DNA from: an uncultured Ruminococcus sp.
GTDB lineage: Bacteria; Bacillota; Clostridia; Oscillospirales; Acutalibacteraceae
Length of the DNA stretch: 10,144 bases
Assembly (NCBI GenBank): GCA_902802975.1
Contig: CADCOF010000294.1
Span: 1-10,144 of the forward strand
Reading direction: 5' to 3'
The translations under genes and the position numbers were made by a program. Shown here piece after piece: positions 1 to 6,501 of the stretch. The notes below the pieces were generated by a model. That model worked only from the letters and a program-made list of their open reading frames with translations. It was not told where the DNA came from and did no database searches. The stretch's first letter is position 1, and every line of letters starts with the position of its first letter.

Positions 1-50
1 AAAATCTTGAGTGATTTACAAATTTTATATATAAATTCATTAAAATGTAT

Positions 51-79
51 TTGACATTGAGTGCGTAATATGCTATGAT
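51..79 (+). promoter_or_regulatory. Sigma-A-type promoter of the TerD/AIM24 cluster
   Basis: A consensus -35 box TTGACA (51-56) is followed after 17 bases by TATGAT (74-79). TG at 71-72, one base before the -10 hexamer, gives an extended -10. The upstream 50 bases are AT-rich and could act as an UP element. Transcription should start near 86, leaving a leader of about 90 nt before the first gene. A weak 6-bp hairpin (104-109 with 114-119) lies in that leader; no known riboswitch is recognised. Promoter quality suggests strong basal, vegetative sigma-dependent expression rather than an alternative sigma factor. Confidence 0.8.
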
Positions 80-178
80 AAATATAGTGAGGATTTTTTG
101 TGAACAATTGCCGAATTGTGTCGGGTCAATTTGCAGAAAGTTAATACAAATTTGATTACGAAAGGAAGGTAAATCCAA

Positions 179-982
179 ATGTTCAATATACCAATGAACA
201 CGACCGGGGCGTTATCTGCAGATAACCTTATGGCTTTGAATAAGCCTGCGGCTGCTCCTACTGCCGGTCAGGTTCCTGTGCAAAACGTAAGTCAGCCGAT
301 GAATACGCAGCCGCCGCAGACGTTCAATCAGCCGATGAACACGCAGCCGCCGCAGACATTCAATCAGCCAATGAACACGCAGCCGCCGGCAGCTCGTCAG
401 CGTCCTCAGGGCGGCGGTGTAAGATTGAAGAAAGGGCAGAAGACGTCTTTGTCGCAAATGGCACCAAATCTCACACAGCTTCAGGTTTGCTTGGGCTGGG
501 ATCTTCTGAACCAGGCCTGCGATCTCGACGCGTCAGCGTTTTTGCTTGGCGCGGGTGATAAGGTGGTTGGTGACGACTGGTTTGTTTTCTACGGGCAGAC
601 ATTAAGCCCCGACGGTGCTGTTACACATTCCGGAGATTCTGCAGGCGAGGGTGCAGGCGACGATGAAATCATTACAATTGATCTTAATAGATTGGATAAT
701 CGTGTTCAGAAGATAGCCTTTGTTGTAACTATCAATGAAGCAAGAGAGCGCGGTCAGAATTTCAGCATGGTAACGAATGCTTATGTTCGTGTTGTGAATA
801 AGAGTAACGGGCAGGAGCTTGTTAAGTTTATGCTTTCGGAGTATTTTGCGTCTGTTACGTCAATGGTTGTAGGCGAACTGTACAATAAGGGCGGTCAGTG
901 GAGATTTAATCCCGTTGGAAACGGTTTTGCTCACGATCTTGCAGGGCTTTGCGGAGTTTACGGCGTAAATGTTGCAGATTAA
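179..982 (+). CDS. TerD-domain protein with Pro/Gln-rich repeat N-terminus
   Basis: This 267-residue protein has a TerD domain at about residues 80-262, preceded by a disordered Pro/Gln/Asn-rich segment at about 20-78. The TerD signature is clear: VRLKKGQK at 81-88, LGWD at 105-108, DLDAS at 115-119, HSGD at 150-153 and GDDEI at 160-164. The acidic residues match the family's calcium-binding sites. Classical TerD proteins are about 190-200 residues and lack the extension, which contains 2.7 copies of a 12-residue repeat. No signal peptide or membrane segment is seen, so it is probably cytoplasmic. The start follows AAAGGAAGG at 161-169 with good spacing. TerD proteins are linked to tellurite, oxidative, phage and membrane stress, but their biochemical activity is unsettled. 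It is first in the operon, and its partner is probably the AIM24 protein or the second TerD. The family call is firm; the role is not. Confidence 0.93.
   Translation: MFNIPMNTTGALSADNLMALNKPAAAPTAGQVPVQNVSQPMNTQPPQTFNQPMNTQPPQTFNQPMNTQPPAARQRPQGGGVRLKKGQKTSLSQMAPNLTQLQVCLGWDLLNQACDLDASAFLLGAGDKVVGDDWFVFYGQTLSPDGAVTHSGDSAGEGAGDDEIITIDLNRLDNRVQKIAFVVTINEARERGQNFSMVTNAYVRVVNKSNGQELVKFMLSEYFASVTSMVVGELYNKGGQWRFNPVGNGFAHDLAGLCGVYGVNVAD
293..388 (+). repeat. 36-bp in-frame tandem repeat, 2.7 copies
   Basis: Units lie at 293-328, 329-364 and 365-388 (partial). Each full unit encodes the 12 residues QPMNTQPPQTFN. The two full units differ by only two third-position changes (aat/aac, acg/aca), and the partial unit adds one more (ccg/cca). 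The period is a multiple of three, so gain or loss of a unit keeps the frame. The low divergence suggests recent duplication or ongoing slippage. Confidence 0.92.
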
Positions 983-1023
983 TAATGACTTTTTTAGTCA
1001 GCTAAGATAAGGAGATAATGGCA

Positions 1024-1893
1024 ATGATTAAGTTTGAAACAATCAACGAGCTTACACTTAAAGTAACGTGTCAGGGTGGTGGAGATCAGTTTTTCACAAA
1101 AGCAGGTGCATTTATTTGCGGCGAGTGTTATGGCGCAAAGAATTATCAGTTTGAAAAGGTTCTTTTGGGTCCTCAGGGCAATCTTGCACAGGCAGCACTC
1201 GGTCAGCTGACAAGACGCTTTACGGGTGAGAATCTTCCGTTGATGAAGGTAATGACAAGAGGCGACAGCATTACTTATTACTGCAACGAGGCACAGCATG
1301 TTGTTGTATATAACCTCAAGGTTGGCGAGACAATTTCCGTTGAGTCCGAGAATATTCTTGCATTCACGCAGGATTGCAAGTACGGCGTTAGATTCCTGGC
1401 TCAGGGCGTTATTTCTCAGAAGGGTCTTGCTACATCCACACTCACGGGTCAGGGTCCCAACGCGCAGGTAGCTGTTCTTGTAGACGGCAACCCGATCGTA
1501 CTTAGCAATGTTCAGAACGGCTCGACTATCGAAGTAGACCCTGATGCAGTTGTATGCTGGGTAGGCAGCGATCCCGGATTTAAGACGGATCTTTCATGGA
1601 AGAACCTCATTGGACAGGCGTCCGGTGAATCCTATATGTTTGAGTGGACAGGAAACAAGACGGCAACCATTATTATTCAGCCGAATGAGAGACAGTCCGG
1701 CGTTAATATCGGTATGGACGGCGGTTCCAGCGGTCAGAGAGCGCAGGCTCAGCAGAACCAGACTCTCAGCGGCGCAGCTCAGAGCGTTCAGGGTACACTT
1801 GGTCAGCTCGGCGGCATGGTTGGCGGTATGACTGGCGGTTCAGGCGGCGTTGGCGGTGCTCTCGGCGGTCTTGGCGGTCTTCTTGGACTGTAA
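1024..1893 (+). CDS. AIM24-family (TIGR00266-like) protein with Gly-rich tail
   Basis: The protein resembles the AIM24/TIGR00266 family, a double-sided beta-structured fold of unknown biochemical function, named after a yeast mitochondrial protein and common in bacterial stress clusters. Family-like segments include the Ala-Gly-Ala turn after FFTK near residue 27, the ILAFTQDCKYGVRFLAQG block in the middle and VDPDAVVCWVGS later. After about residue 235 it becomes Gln/Ser-rich and then ends in 33 residues with 17 glycines. An in-frame ATG also exists at 1018, but AAGGAG at 1009-1014 is only 3 nt from it and 9 nt from 1024, so the start at 1024 (289 aa) is preferred. It lies 41 nt after the first TerD gene and its stop overlaps the next small ORF. 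No transmembrane segment is evident, though the tail is hydrophobic and could contact membranes or self-associate. That last point is inference. Confidence 0.85.
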   Translation: MIKFETINELTLKVTCQGGGDQFFTKAGAFICGECYGAKNYQFEKVLLGPQGNLAQAALGQLTRRFTGENLPLMKVMTRGDSITYYCNEAQHVVVYNLKVGETISVESENILAFTQDCKYGVRFLAQGVISQKGLATSTLTGQGPNAQVAVLVDGNPIVLSNVQNGSTIEVDPDAVVCWVGSDPGFKTDLSWKNLIGQASGESYMFEWTGNKTATIIIQPNERQSGVNIGMDGGSSGQRAQAQQNQTLSGAAQSVQGTLGQLGGMVGGMTGGSGGVGGALGGLGGLLGL

Positions 1894-2063
1894 TGGACAG
1901 TAAAGAAAGCGAGCGAACAACTATTGACAAGGCTGATAATCCGCAGAAACGCAAAAAGCCCGCAATAGTTGTCACAAAGCTGAATAAAGAAAAAAGTGAC
2001 TATCCCTACAAATCGTTCCGGGAAGTATTCGGAACGAAGGGATCGGGGAATAACAATTCTTAA
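1893..2063 (+). CDS. Possible 56-residue basic small protein
   Basis: An ATG overlaps the AIM24 stop codon (TAATG at 1891-1895) and opens a 56-codon frame ending in TAA at 2061-2063, filling most of the 195-nt gap before the second TerD gene. The product is highly polar: an acidic/basic N-terminus, a Lys/Arg cluster at residues 19-22, a short hydrophobic stretch AIVV at 24-27, and a Tyr/Phe-containing segment with YPYKSFREVFG at 37-47. No Shine-Dalgarno sequence precedes it, so it would depend on translational coupling. No family is recognised. The stop-start overlap, the same-strand position and the way it fills the gap favour a real gene. A hairpin at 2013-2037 inside it leaves open that this stretch acts mainly as RNA. 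Confidence 0.5.
   Translation: MDSKESERTTIDKADNPQKRKKPAIVVTKLNKEKSDYPYKSFREVFGTKGSGNNNS
2013..2037 (+). other. 8-bp perfect hairpin upstream of second TerD gene
   Basis: TCGTTCCG (2013-2020) and CGGAACGA (2030-2037) pair perfectly around a 9-nt loop. No T-run follows, so it is not an intrinsic terminator. It ends about 33 nt before the ribosome binding site of the next gene and could be a processing or stability element within the cluster transcript. It may also be incidental to the small ORF that contains it. Confidence 0.45.
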
Positions 2064-2088
2064 TATTTATGAAAGAAGGTAGATTACA

Positions 2089-2688
2089 ATGGCAGTTAGT
2101 TTGAAAAAGGGCGGCAAGGTTTCTCTCGTTAAGGCAGCGGCAGACGCAGGTATAGCTAATGCAGCTGCACTTACACAGATCAAGGTAGGTCTCGGTTGGG
2201 ACGTTAACCGTTACGATGGCGGCGCAGCATTTGACCTTGACGCAGCAGCGTTTATGCTGGCAGGAACAGGCAAAGTAAGAAGCAGCGATGACTTTATTTT
2301 CTACAACCAGAAGGTAGGTCCCGGCGTTGTGCATCAGGGTGACAACAGAACCGGTGAAGGCGAAGGCGACGATGAGGTTATCGATGTTGATCTCGCACAG
2401 GTTCCCGCAGATATCGAGAGAATCAGCTTTACGGTTACTATCGATCAGGCTGACGTAAAGAATCAGAATTTCGGAATGGTTGAGAACTCATACATCAGAG
2501 TTTTTGATCCCGTATCGGGAACAGAACTTATCCGCTATGATCTCGGCGAGGATTTCTCGGTTGAGACAGCAGTTGTTGTAGCTGATCTTTATCGTCATGG
2601 CGGCGAGTGGAAGTTCAATGCTATTGGCAGTGGTTTTGCAGGCGGTCTTGCAGCTCTTTGTGCTAATTTCGGCGTTGATCTGGCATAA
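2089..2688 (+). CDS. terD: TerD-family stress protein, canonical length
   Basis: At 199 residues this matches the usual TerD length and consists of the domain alone. It starts with the typical [13 protein letters not shown]. It carries LGWDV (35-39), FDLDAA (48-53), the acidic calcium-site run from His82 through the Gly-Asp-Asn-Arg-Thr and Gly-Asp-Asp-Glu motifs to about residue 96, and a C-terminal [20 protein letters not shown] block. It is closer to consensus than the first TerD in the cluster, notably keeping [13 protein letters not shown] where the other has a diverged version. The start is set by GAAAGAAGG at 71-79 of the 2001 block (2071-2079). A terminator follows 56 nt after the stop, so this is the last gene of the unit. 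The protein is probably cytoplasmic and calcium-binding. Involvement in tellurite or other envelope stress is known for the family, not shown here. terE or terZ would be equally defensible names. Confidence 0.93.
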   Translation: MAVSLKKGGKVSLVKAAADAGIANAAALTQIKVGLGWDVNRYDGGAAFDLDAAAFMLAGTGKVRSSDDFIFYNQKVGPGVVHQGDNRTGEGEGDDEVIDVDLAQVPADIERISFTVTIDQADVKNQNFGMVENSYIRVFDPVSGTELIRYDLGEDFSVETAVVVADLYRHGGEWKFNAIGSGFAGGLAALCANFGVDLA

Positions 2689-2743
2689 GTGACCATGCGG
2701 GCACACGCAGATCGCACACTAACTTTATACGAATAAAAACTTT

Positions 2744-2790
2744 AAGACCTGCGCCCAATATATTGTTAGGCGCGGGTCTTTCATTTTGTT
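2744..2790 (+). terminator. Intrinsic terminator of the TerD/AIM24 unit
   Basis: AAGACCTGCGCC (2744-2755) pairs with GGCGCGGGTCTT (2769-2780), 12 bp with one G-U, around a 13-nt loop. It is followed by the T-rich stretch TCATTTTGTT. Its loop and stem resemble the terminator after trpA, and both are followed 25 nt later by the same 30-bp repeat. Confidence 0.85.
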
Positions 2791-2805
2791 TTATGAAAAA
2801 GGTTC

Positions 2806-2835
2806 GTGCGCGAACCGGGAGCGGCGGCACGCCGC
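2806..2835. repeat. 30-bp GC-rich palindromic repeat, copy A
   Basis: This sequence matches 10021-10050 at 29 of 30 positions. Its 3' half folds into a 6-bp hairpin (GCGGCG, loop GCA, CGCCGC at 2821-2835). In this copy the 5' edge also forms a hairpin, GGTTCG/TGCG/CGAACC (2801-2816). It is non-coding and lies between the unit 1 terminator and the trp promoter. REP-like repeats behave this way, but no named family is recognised. Confidence 0.85.
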
Positions 2836-2860
2836 GTAAGTATTTGAATGCGAATTTTTT

Positions 2861-3005
2861 TCACAGCTTTTGAATGAGTAAAAAACTATTAAATAGAAAG
2901 TTTTTTGTGCAGCTTTTTTCAAAAAAGCTGCCGAGGGTGTGGGGCGAGCAGCCCCACAAAATAGCTGCTGAGTTCACAATTTGTTTACTCATTCAAAAGC
3001 CGTGA
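2861..3005. repeat. 145-bp element with 22-bp terminal inverted repeats
   Basis: The arms 2861-2882 and 2984-3005 are inverted copies matching at 21 of 22 bases, and each is flanked outside by a run of T. Inside lie a 5-bp hairpin (2886-2896), an 11-bp perfect stem with one-base loop, GCAGCTTTTTT/AAAAAAGCTGC (2909-2931), and an 8-bp hairpin TGTGGGGC/GAGCA/GCCCCACA (2938-2958). There is no ORF of note. The form suggests a miniature inverted-repeat element or a large structured RNA. It ends 16 bp before the trp -35 box. Confidence 0.7.
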
Positions 3006-3021
3006 TTTTTTTAAAATTGTA

Positions 3022-3050
3022 TTGACTTTTGTATGCAAAAGTGGTAGAAT
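3022..3050 (+). promoter_or_regulatory. Promoter of the trp operon, with spacer palindrome
   Basis: TTGACT (3022-3027) and TAGAAT (3045-3050) are separated by 17 bases, giving a start near 3057. An 18-bp dyad, ACTTTTG/TATG/CAAAAGT (3025-3042), occupies the end of the -35 box and the spacer, where a bound repressor would block RNA polymerase. No known operator consensus is recognised in it. The promoter call is strong because a T-box leader begins just downstream. Confidence 0.82.
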
Positions 3051-3082
3051 ATGAGTATCGAAAATTCAATATACAAAACCGT

Positions 3083-3363
3083 TGAAGCGAGAGTAAAAAT
3101 AAGAAAAGAACACACAGAGAGTCCGGGAGGCTGAGAGCCGGGCAGCAACTGCTTATTATAATGGTTCGCTGAGGGTGCACTGAAAATCTGTTTTGTACAG
3201 ATGAGTATGCTGCAACGTGTTGGCTTACGTCAGTAGCCGGGAGTATGTTGGTACTCTGCTAAGTGCGCAGCGTCGTTGCTGCGAATCAAGGTGGCACCGC
3301 GGGTGAAATTTATCCGTCCTTGACAAATTCCGTTTTTGCGGGATGTTGTCAGGGGCGTTTTTT
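3083..3363 (+). promoter_or_regulatory. T-box riboswitch, tryptophan-specific (UGG specifier)
   Basis: The leader senses uncharged tRNA-Trp and controls read-through into trpE. Stem I closes with AGCGA (3086-3090) and TCGCT (3166-3170). A second helix, AATAAG/CTTATT (3098-3103 with 3152-3157), brackets a specifier loop holding AGTA at 3092-3095 and, opposite it, UGG at 3162-3164, the Trp codon. A distal loop lies around GGCTGAGAGCC. Stem III is CGCAGC/GCTGCG (3266-3271 with 3278-3283). The conserved T-box AAGGTGGCACCGCGGG spans 3288-3303. UGGC at 3292-3295 would pair with the GCCA end of the tRNA, consistent with discriminator G73 of bacterial tRNA-Trp. The antiterminator helix CAAGG/CCTTG (3287-3291 with 3318-3322) competes with the terminator. 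The outer boundaries are approximate. Confidence 0.95.
3315..3363 (+). terminator. T-box regulatory terminator
   Basis: CGTCCTTGACA (3315-3325) pairs with TGTCAGGGGCG (3347-3357), including G-U pairs, enclosing a smaller CCG/CGG hairpin. A run of six T follows at 3358-3363. Its 5' arm shares CCTTG with the antiterminator, so the two folds are mutually exclusive. It should terminate transcription when tRNA-Trp is charged. Confidence 0.92.
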
Positions 3364-3389
3364 GTTGCCCAAAAAAAGGAGTGTTTATT

Positions 3390-4853
3390 ATGAATGTGTT
3401 TCCTTCAAAAGAAAAATTATCCGTCTTGCGTGATGAGTATAAGTGTCTGCCGCTTGCTTTGAGCGAGCCTTGCGTGAAAAGTGAAGGCGAGATATTTCGT
3501 ATCCTTCGAAATGTTAGCAGTCATGTGTTTATTCTCGATTCGGCAGAAAAGAATATCCACGGTCGATACACGTTTTTTGGGTATGACCCCACATTGGAGC
3601 TTACATGCAGAAACGGCGTCGTTACAATAAAAAGCGGCACACAGGTGCAGTTTAAAACTAACGATCCGAACGAGTATATCCGCAGCATTCTGGCGGAAAA
3701 TGCTGCGCCAAAAATAGACGAACTCCCCCCGTTTTCAGGCGGGCTGGTCGGCTACTTCTCTTTCGATTATTTCAAATACAGCGAGCCGGGAATCAATTTC
3801 GATATTGAGGACGAGGAAAGCTTCTGCGATATCGACTTGATGCTTTTTGATAAAGTCATCGCGCTTGACAACGAAAAAAACGAGCTGATTTATATTTCAA
3901 ATTTTAAGACGGACGATTTCGAGGAGAATTATAACAAGGCGCACATGAGCTTGAGATCGATGCAGCTGCTGATAAATGAAGGCGAGCTGCGCGGCGTTGA
4001 GAAGGGAAGGCTTTTGGAGCCGCTCACACCGCTCTTTGACAAAAGCAGTTTTTGCCAAATGGTCGAAAAAGCCAAAAAGCGTATTTTTGAGGGCGATATA
4101 TTTCAGGCAGTGCTGTCAAACCGTTTGGCGGCAAAATTCGAAGGGAGCTTGCTGCCGGCATATATTACGCTGCGAAATACAAATCCTTCACCGTATATGT
4201 TCTATTTTTCAAGCGAAACTGCGGAAATCGCAGGCGCGTCGCCCGAGACTCTTGTATCGCTCAAAAAGGAACAAGATCGCCGCATGGTTCGGACATATCC
4301 GCTTGCGGGCACACGTCCCAGAGGCAAGACCGATGAAGAAGACAAAGTGTTGGAGACGGAGCTTCTTTCAGATGAAAAGGAATGCGCAGAACACAATATG
4401 CTTGTCGATCTTGGACGAAACGATCTTGGAAAGATTTCGAAATTCGGCAGCGTAAAAGTTGATAAATATATGCAGATTGAGCGTTATTCTCACGTTATGC
4501 ACATAGGGTCTGCTGTCAGCGGCGAGCTTAGAGATGATCTTGATGCGCTTGACGCGGTTGCCTCGGTACTTCCGGCGGGAACACTTTCGGGTGCGCCGAA
4601 GATCAAAGCGTGCAAGATTATCAACGAGCTGGAAAACAACAAGCGCGGAATTTACGGCGGCGCGATAGGATATTTATCGTTCACCGGTGAGATGGATACA
4701 TGCATAGCAATACGCTTGGCGTTCAAGAAAAACGGGCGTGTGTTTGTTCGGTCGGGCGCGGGAATCGTTGCGGACTCAGTTCCCGAAAACGAGTTCAACG
4801 AGTGCATCAACAAAGCTAAGGCGGTAGTCAACGCGCTTTCGGAGGTGGATTGA
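3390..4853 (+). CDS. trpE: Anthranilate synthase component I
   Basis: TrpE converts chorismate plus ammonia, supplied by TrpG, to anthranilate and pyruvate, the first committed step to tryptophan. The frame is open from an upstream ATG at 3336, but that lies inside the T-box terminator. The ATG at 3390, preceded by AAAGGAG, is the real start (487 aa, normal for the family). The N-terminal domain (about 1-215) contains ILDS at 48-51, the counterpart of the LLES motif that binds the feedback inhibitor Trp. The C-terminal chorismate-binding domain has [34 protein letters not shown] (about 334-346), [11 protein letters not shown] (about 393) and [16 protein letters not shown] (about 455). GTLSGAPK and the TrpE-type inhibitor motif argue against PabB. 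The gene contains no Trp codon and is 3 nt from trpG. Confidence 0.98.
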   Translation: MNVFPSKEKLSVLRDEYKCLPLALSEPCVKSEGEIFRILRNVSSHVFILDSAEKNIHGRYTFFGYDPTLELTCRNGVVTIKSGTQVQFKTNDPNEYIRSILAENAAPKIDELPPFSGGLVGYFSFDYFKYSEPGINFDIEDEESFCDIDLMLFDKVIALDNEKNELIYISNFKTDDFEENYNKAHMSLRSMQLLINEGELRGVEKGRLLEPLTPLFDKSSFCQMVEKAKKRIFEGDIFQAVLSNRLAAKFEGSLLPAYITLRNTNPSPYMFYFSSETAEIAGASPETLVSLKKEQDRRMVRTYPLAGTRPRGKTDEEDKVLETELLSDEKECAEHNMLVDLGRNDLGKISKFGSVKVDKYMQIERYSHVMHIGSAVSGELRDDLDALDAVASVLPAGTLSGAPKIKACKIINELENNKRGIYGGAIGYLSFTGEMDTCIAIRLAFKKNGRVFVRSGAGIVADSVPENEFNECINKAKAVVNALSEVD

Positions 4854-4856
4854 ACA

Positions 4857-5420
4857 ATGGTATTATTAATAGATAATTACGACAGCTTTTCGTATAATGT
4901 ATATCAGCTTATAGGCGGGATAGAGCCGGACATAAAGGTAGTGAGAAACGACGCGCTGACAACGCAGGAGATCAGAGAGCTTTCGCCGTCACACATAATA
5001 TTGTCGCCGGGACCCGGCAGACCGAGTGACGCGGGCATATGTATAGATGTAGTAAAGGAGCTATCGGAAGACTTCCCGATACTTGGTATATGTCTTGGTC
5101 ATCAGGCAATATGCGAGGCGTTCGGCGGCACGGTGTCATATGCAAAAAAGCTGTATCACGGCAAAGCGTCAGAGATAACAGTAAAAGATGACGTGCTGTT
5201 TTCGGGACTCCCGAAAACATTCAAGGCGGCGCGATATCACTCGCTTGCACTTGTAAAAGAAACGCTGCCGGAAGAGCTTGAGATCACCGCGGAAACAGAC
5301 GACGGAGAAGTGATGGCGGTTCGTCACAAAAGCAGAAATGTTTTCGGGCTGCAATTCCACCCCGAGTCGATATTGACTGAACACGGCGAAGAAATAATCA
5401 GACATTTTCTGCAAATATAG
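4857..5420 (+). CDS. trpG: Anthranilate synthase component II, glutamine amidotransferase
   Basis: TrpG hydrolyses glutamine and passes ammonia to TrpE. It is a class I amidotransferase of 187 residues, normal for a stand-alone TrpG that is not fused to TrpD or TrpE. The triad is visible: Cys79 in GICLGHQ, with His168 and Glu170 in LQFHPES. The N-terminus DNYDSFSYN and the oxyanion-loop SPGPGRP are also typical. It starts 3 nt after the trpE stop, with GGAGGTGG in the last codons of trpE as ribosome binding site, so the two subunits are likely made in equal amounts. The same subunit can in some bacteria serve PabB for folate synthesis; the sequence alone cannot exclude a shared role. Confidence 0.97.
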   Translation: MVLLIDNYDSFSYNVYQLIGGIEPDIKVVRNDALTTQEIRELSPSHIILSPGPGRPSDAGICIDVVKELSEDFPILGICLGHQAICEAFGGTVSYAKKLYHGKASEITVKDDVLFSGLPKTFKAARYHSLALVKETLPEELEITAETDDGEVMAVRHKSRNVFGLQFHPESILTEHGEEIIRHFLQI

Positions 5421-5464
5421 ATCATACACATATACGTAATAATAAATACCAAGGGGAAATAAAA

Positions 5465-6490
5465 ATGATTGAAAAAGCAATTATCGAATTATCAAATAAG
5501 CAGGATCTTACACCGGAAAAAGTAGAGCAAGTCATGGACGAGATCATGAGCGGACAGGCAACAGACGTTCAAACAGCCGCATATCTTTCAATGCTTTCAG
5601 TAAAGGGAGAAACTATCGATGAGATCGTAGCGTCCGCAAAGGGAATGAGAAAGCACGCCGCACAGCTCAATAGCAGCAAGAGCCTTCTTGAAATCGTGGG
5701 AACGGGCGGCGACCACTCAAATTCGTTCAACATTTCCACAACATCATCTATCGTTATCGCGTCGGCGGGCGTTAACGTTGCAAAGCACGGCAACAGAGCC
5801 GCTTCAAGCCGTAGCGGCGCGGCAGACGTTCTTGAAGCACTCGGCGTAAATATAATGATAGACCCCGCAAAGAACGAGAAAGTTCTTGAAGAAACCGGAA
5901 TTTGCTTCTTATTTGCCCAGACATACCACTCCGCAATGAAATATGTAGGTCCCGTGAGAAAGCAGCTTGCTATTCGCACTGTGTTCAATATCTTGGGACC
6001 GCTCACAAATCCCGCAAACGCAGAAATGCAGGTGATGGGCGTGTACAGCGAGGAGCTTGTAGAGCCAATGGCGAAAATTCTCCACAAACTCGGTCTTAAA
6101 AAGGCAATGGTTGTATACGGAGAGGACGGTCTTGACGAAATTTCCGCAAGCGCGAAAACGAAAGTCTGCGAGATGATAGACGGCAGCTTTACAACTTACG
6201 AGATTGACCCCGAAGATTACGGCTTTGCACTTTGCGATAAAACGGAACTTGTAGGCGGCACTCCGCAGGAAAACGCAGAGATCACGAGAGGTATTCTCAA
6301 CGGCACTATCACCGACGGCAAGCGCACGGCAGTTCTCCTCAATTCGGCAGCAGGCTTGCATCTTGCGCTGGATATCCCGTACTGCGAGGCGATCGACATG
6401 GCAGCAAAACTTATTGACAGCGGAAAGGCACAAGCAAAGCTTGACGAATTTATCAGAGCAACAACGGCAGACAATAGAGCGAGCGCGTAA
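5465..6490 (+). CDS. trpD: Anthranilate phosphoribosyltransferase
   Basis: TrpD transfers phosphoribose from PRPP to anthranilate. At 341 residues it is full length. The N-terminal helical domain (about 1-70) leads into the PRPP-binding GTGGD at 79-83, NISTTSS at 89-95 and KHGNRAASSRSGAADVLEALG starting at 107, the family signature. GPLTNPA and VYGEDGLDEIS, the latter with the metal-binding Asp-Glu pair, follow later. The start at 5465 is preceded by AAGGGG at 5451-5456 with 8-nt spacing. A 44-nt gap separates it from trpG, with no terminator or promoter seen, so it belongs to the same transcript. There is no Trp codon. Nucleoside phosphorylases share the fold, but the motifs and operon fix the assignment. 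Confidence 0.98.
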   Translation: MIEKAIIELSNKQDLTPEKVEQVMDEIMSGQATDVQTAAYLSMLSVKGETIDEIVASAKGMRKHAAQLNSSKSLLEIVGTGGDHSNSFNISTTSSIVIASAGVNVAKHGNRAASSRSGAADVLEALGVNIMIDPAKNEKVLEETGICFLFAQTYHSAMKYVGPVRKQLAIRTVFNILGPLTNPANAEMQVMGVYSEELVEPMAKILHKLGLKKAMVVYGEDGLDEISASAKTKVCEMIDGSFTTYEIDPEDYGFALCDKTELVGGTPQENAEITRGILNGTITDGKRTAVLLNSAAGLHLALDIPYCEAIDMAAKLIDSGKAQAKLDEFIRATTADNRASA

Positions 6491-6501
6491 CGAGGTGCAG
6501 C

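Noticed and set aside
293..388. CRISPR-like repeat
   Set aside because: The units are directly adjacent without spacers, in frame, and encode a regular peptide repeat.
986..1000. TGACT/AGTCA stem between the first TerD gene and AIM24 as a terminator
   Set aside because: The stem has only 5 bp and is AT-rich, with the T-run in the loop rather than after it.
1018..1023. First ATG of the AIM24 frame
   Set aside because: Only 3 nt after AAGGAG, too close; the ATG two codons later has suitable spacing. It remains possible.
1924..1952. TTGACA at 1924-1929 as an internal promoter for the second TerD gene
   Set aside because: No acceptable -10 hexamer at 16-18 bp; GATAAT at 1935 is far too close.
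2989..3180. Minus-strand 63-residue open frame over the trp promoter and T-box
   Set aside because: It overlaps the inverted-repeat arm, promoter and stem I of the leader, has no family features and is explained by those signals.
3336..3389. Upstream in-frame ATG extending trpE by 18 codons
   Set aside because: It falls inside the T-box terminator hairpin and lacks a ribosome binding site; AAAGGAG lies before the ATG at 3390.
3865..3894. TTGACA inside trpE followed by TTTATA-like bases
   Set aside because: The -10 match is poor and it lies in conserved coding sequence, with no gene start nearby.
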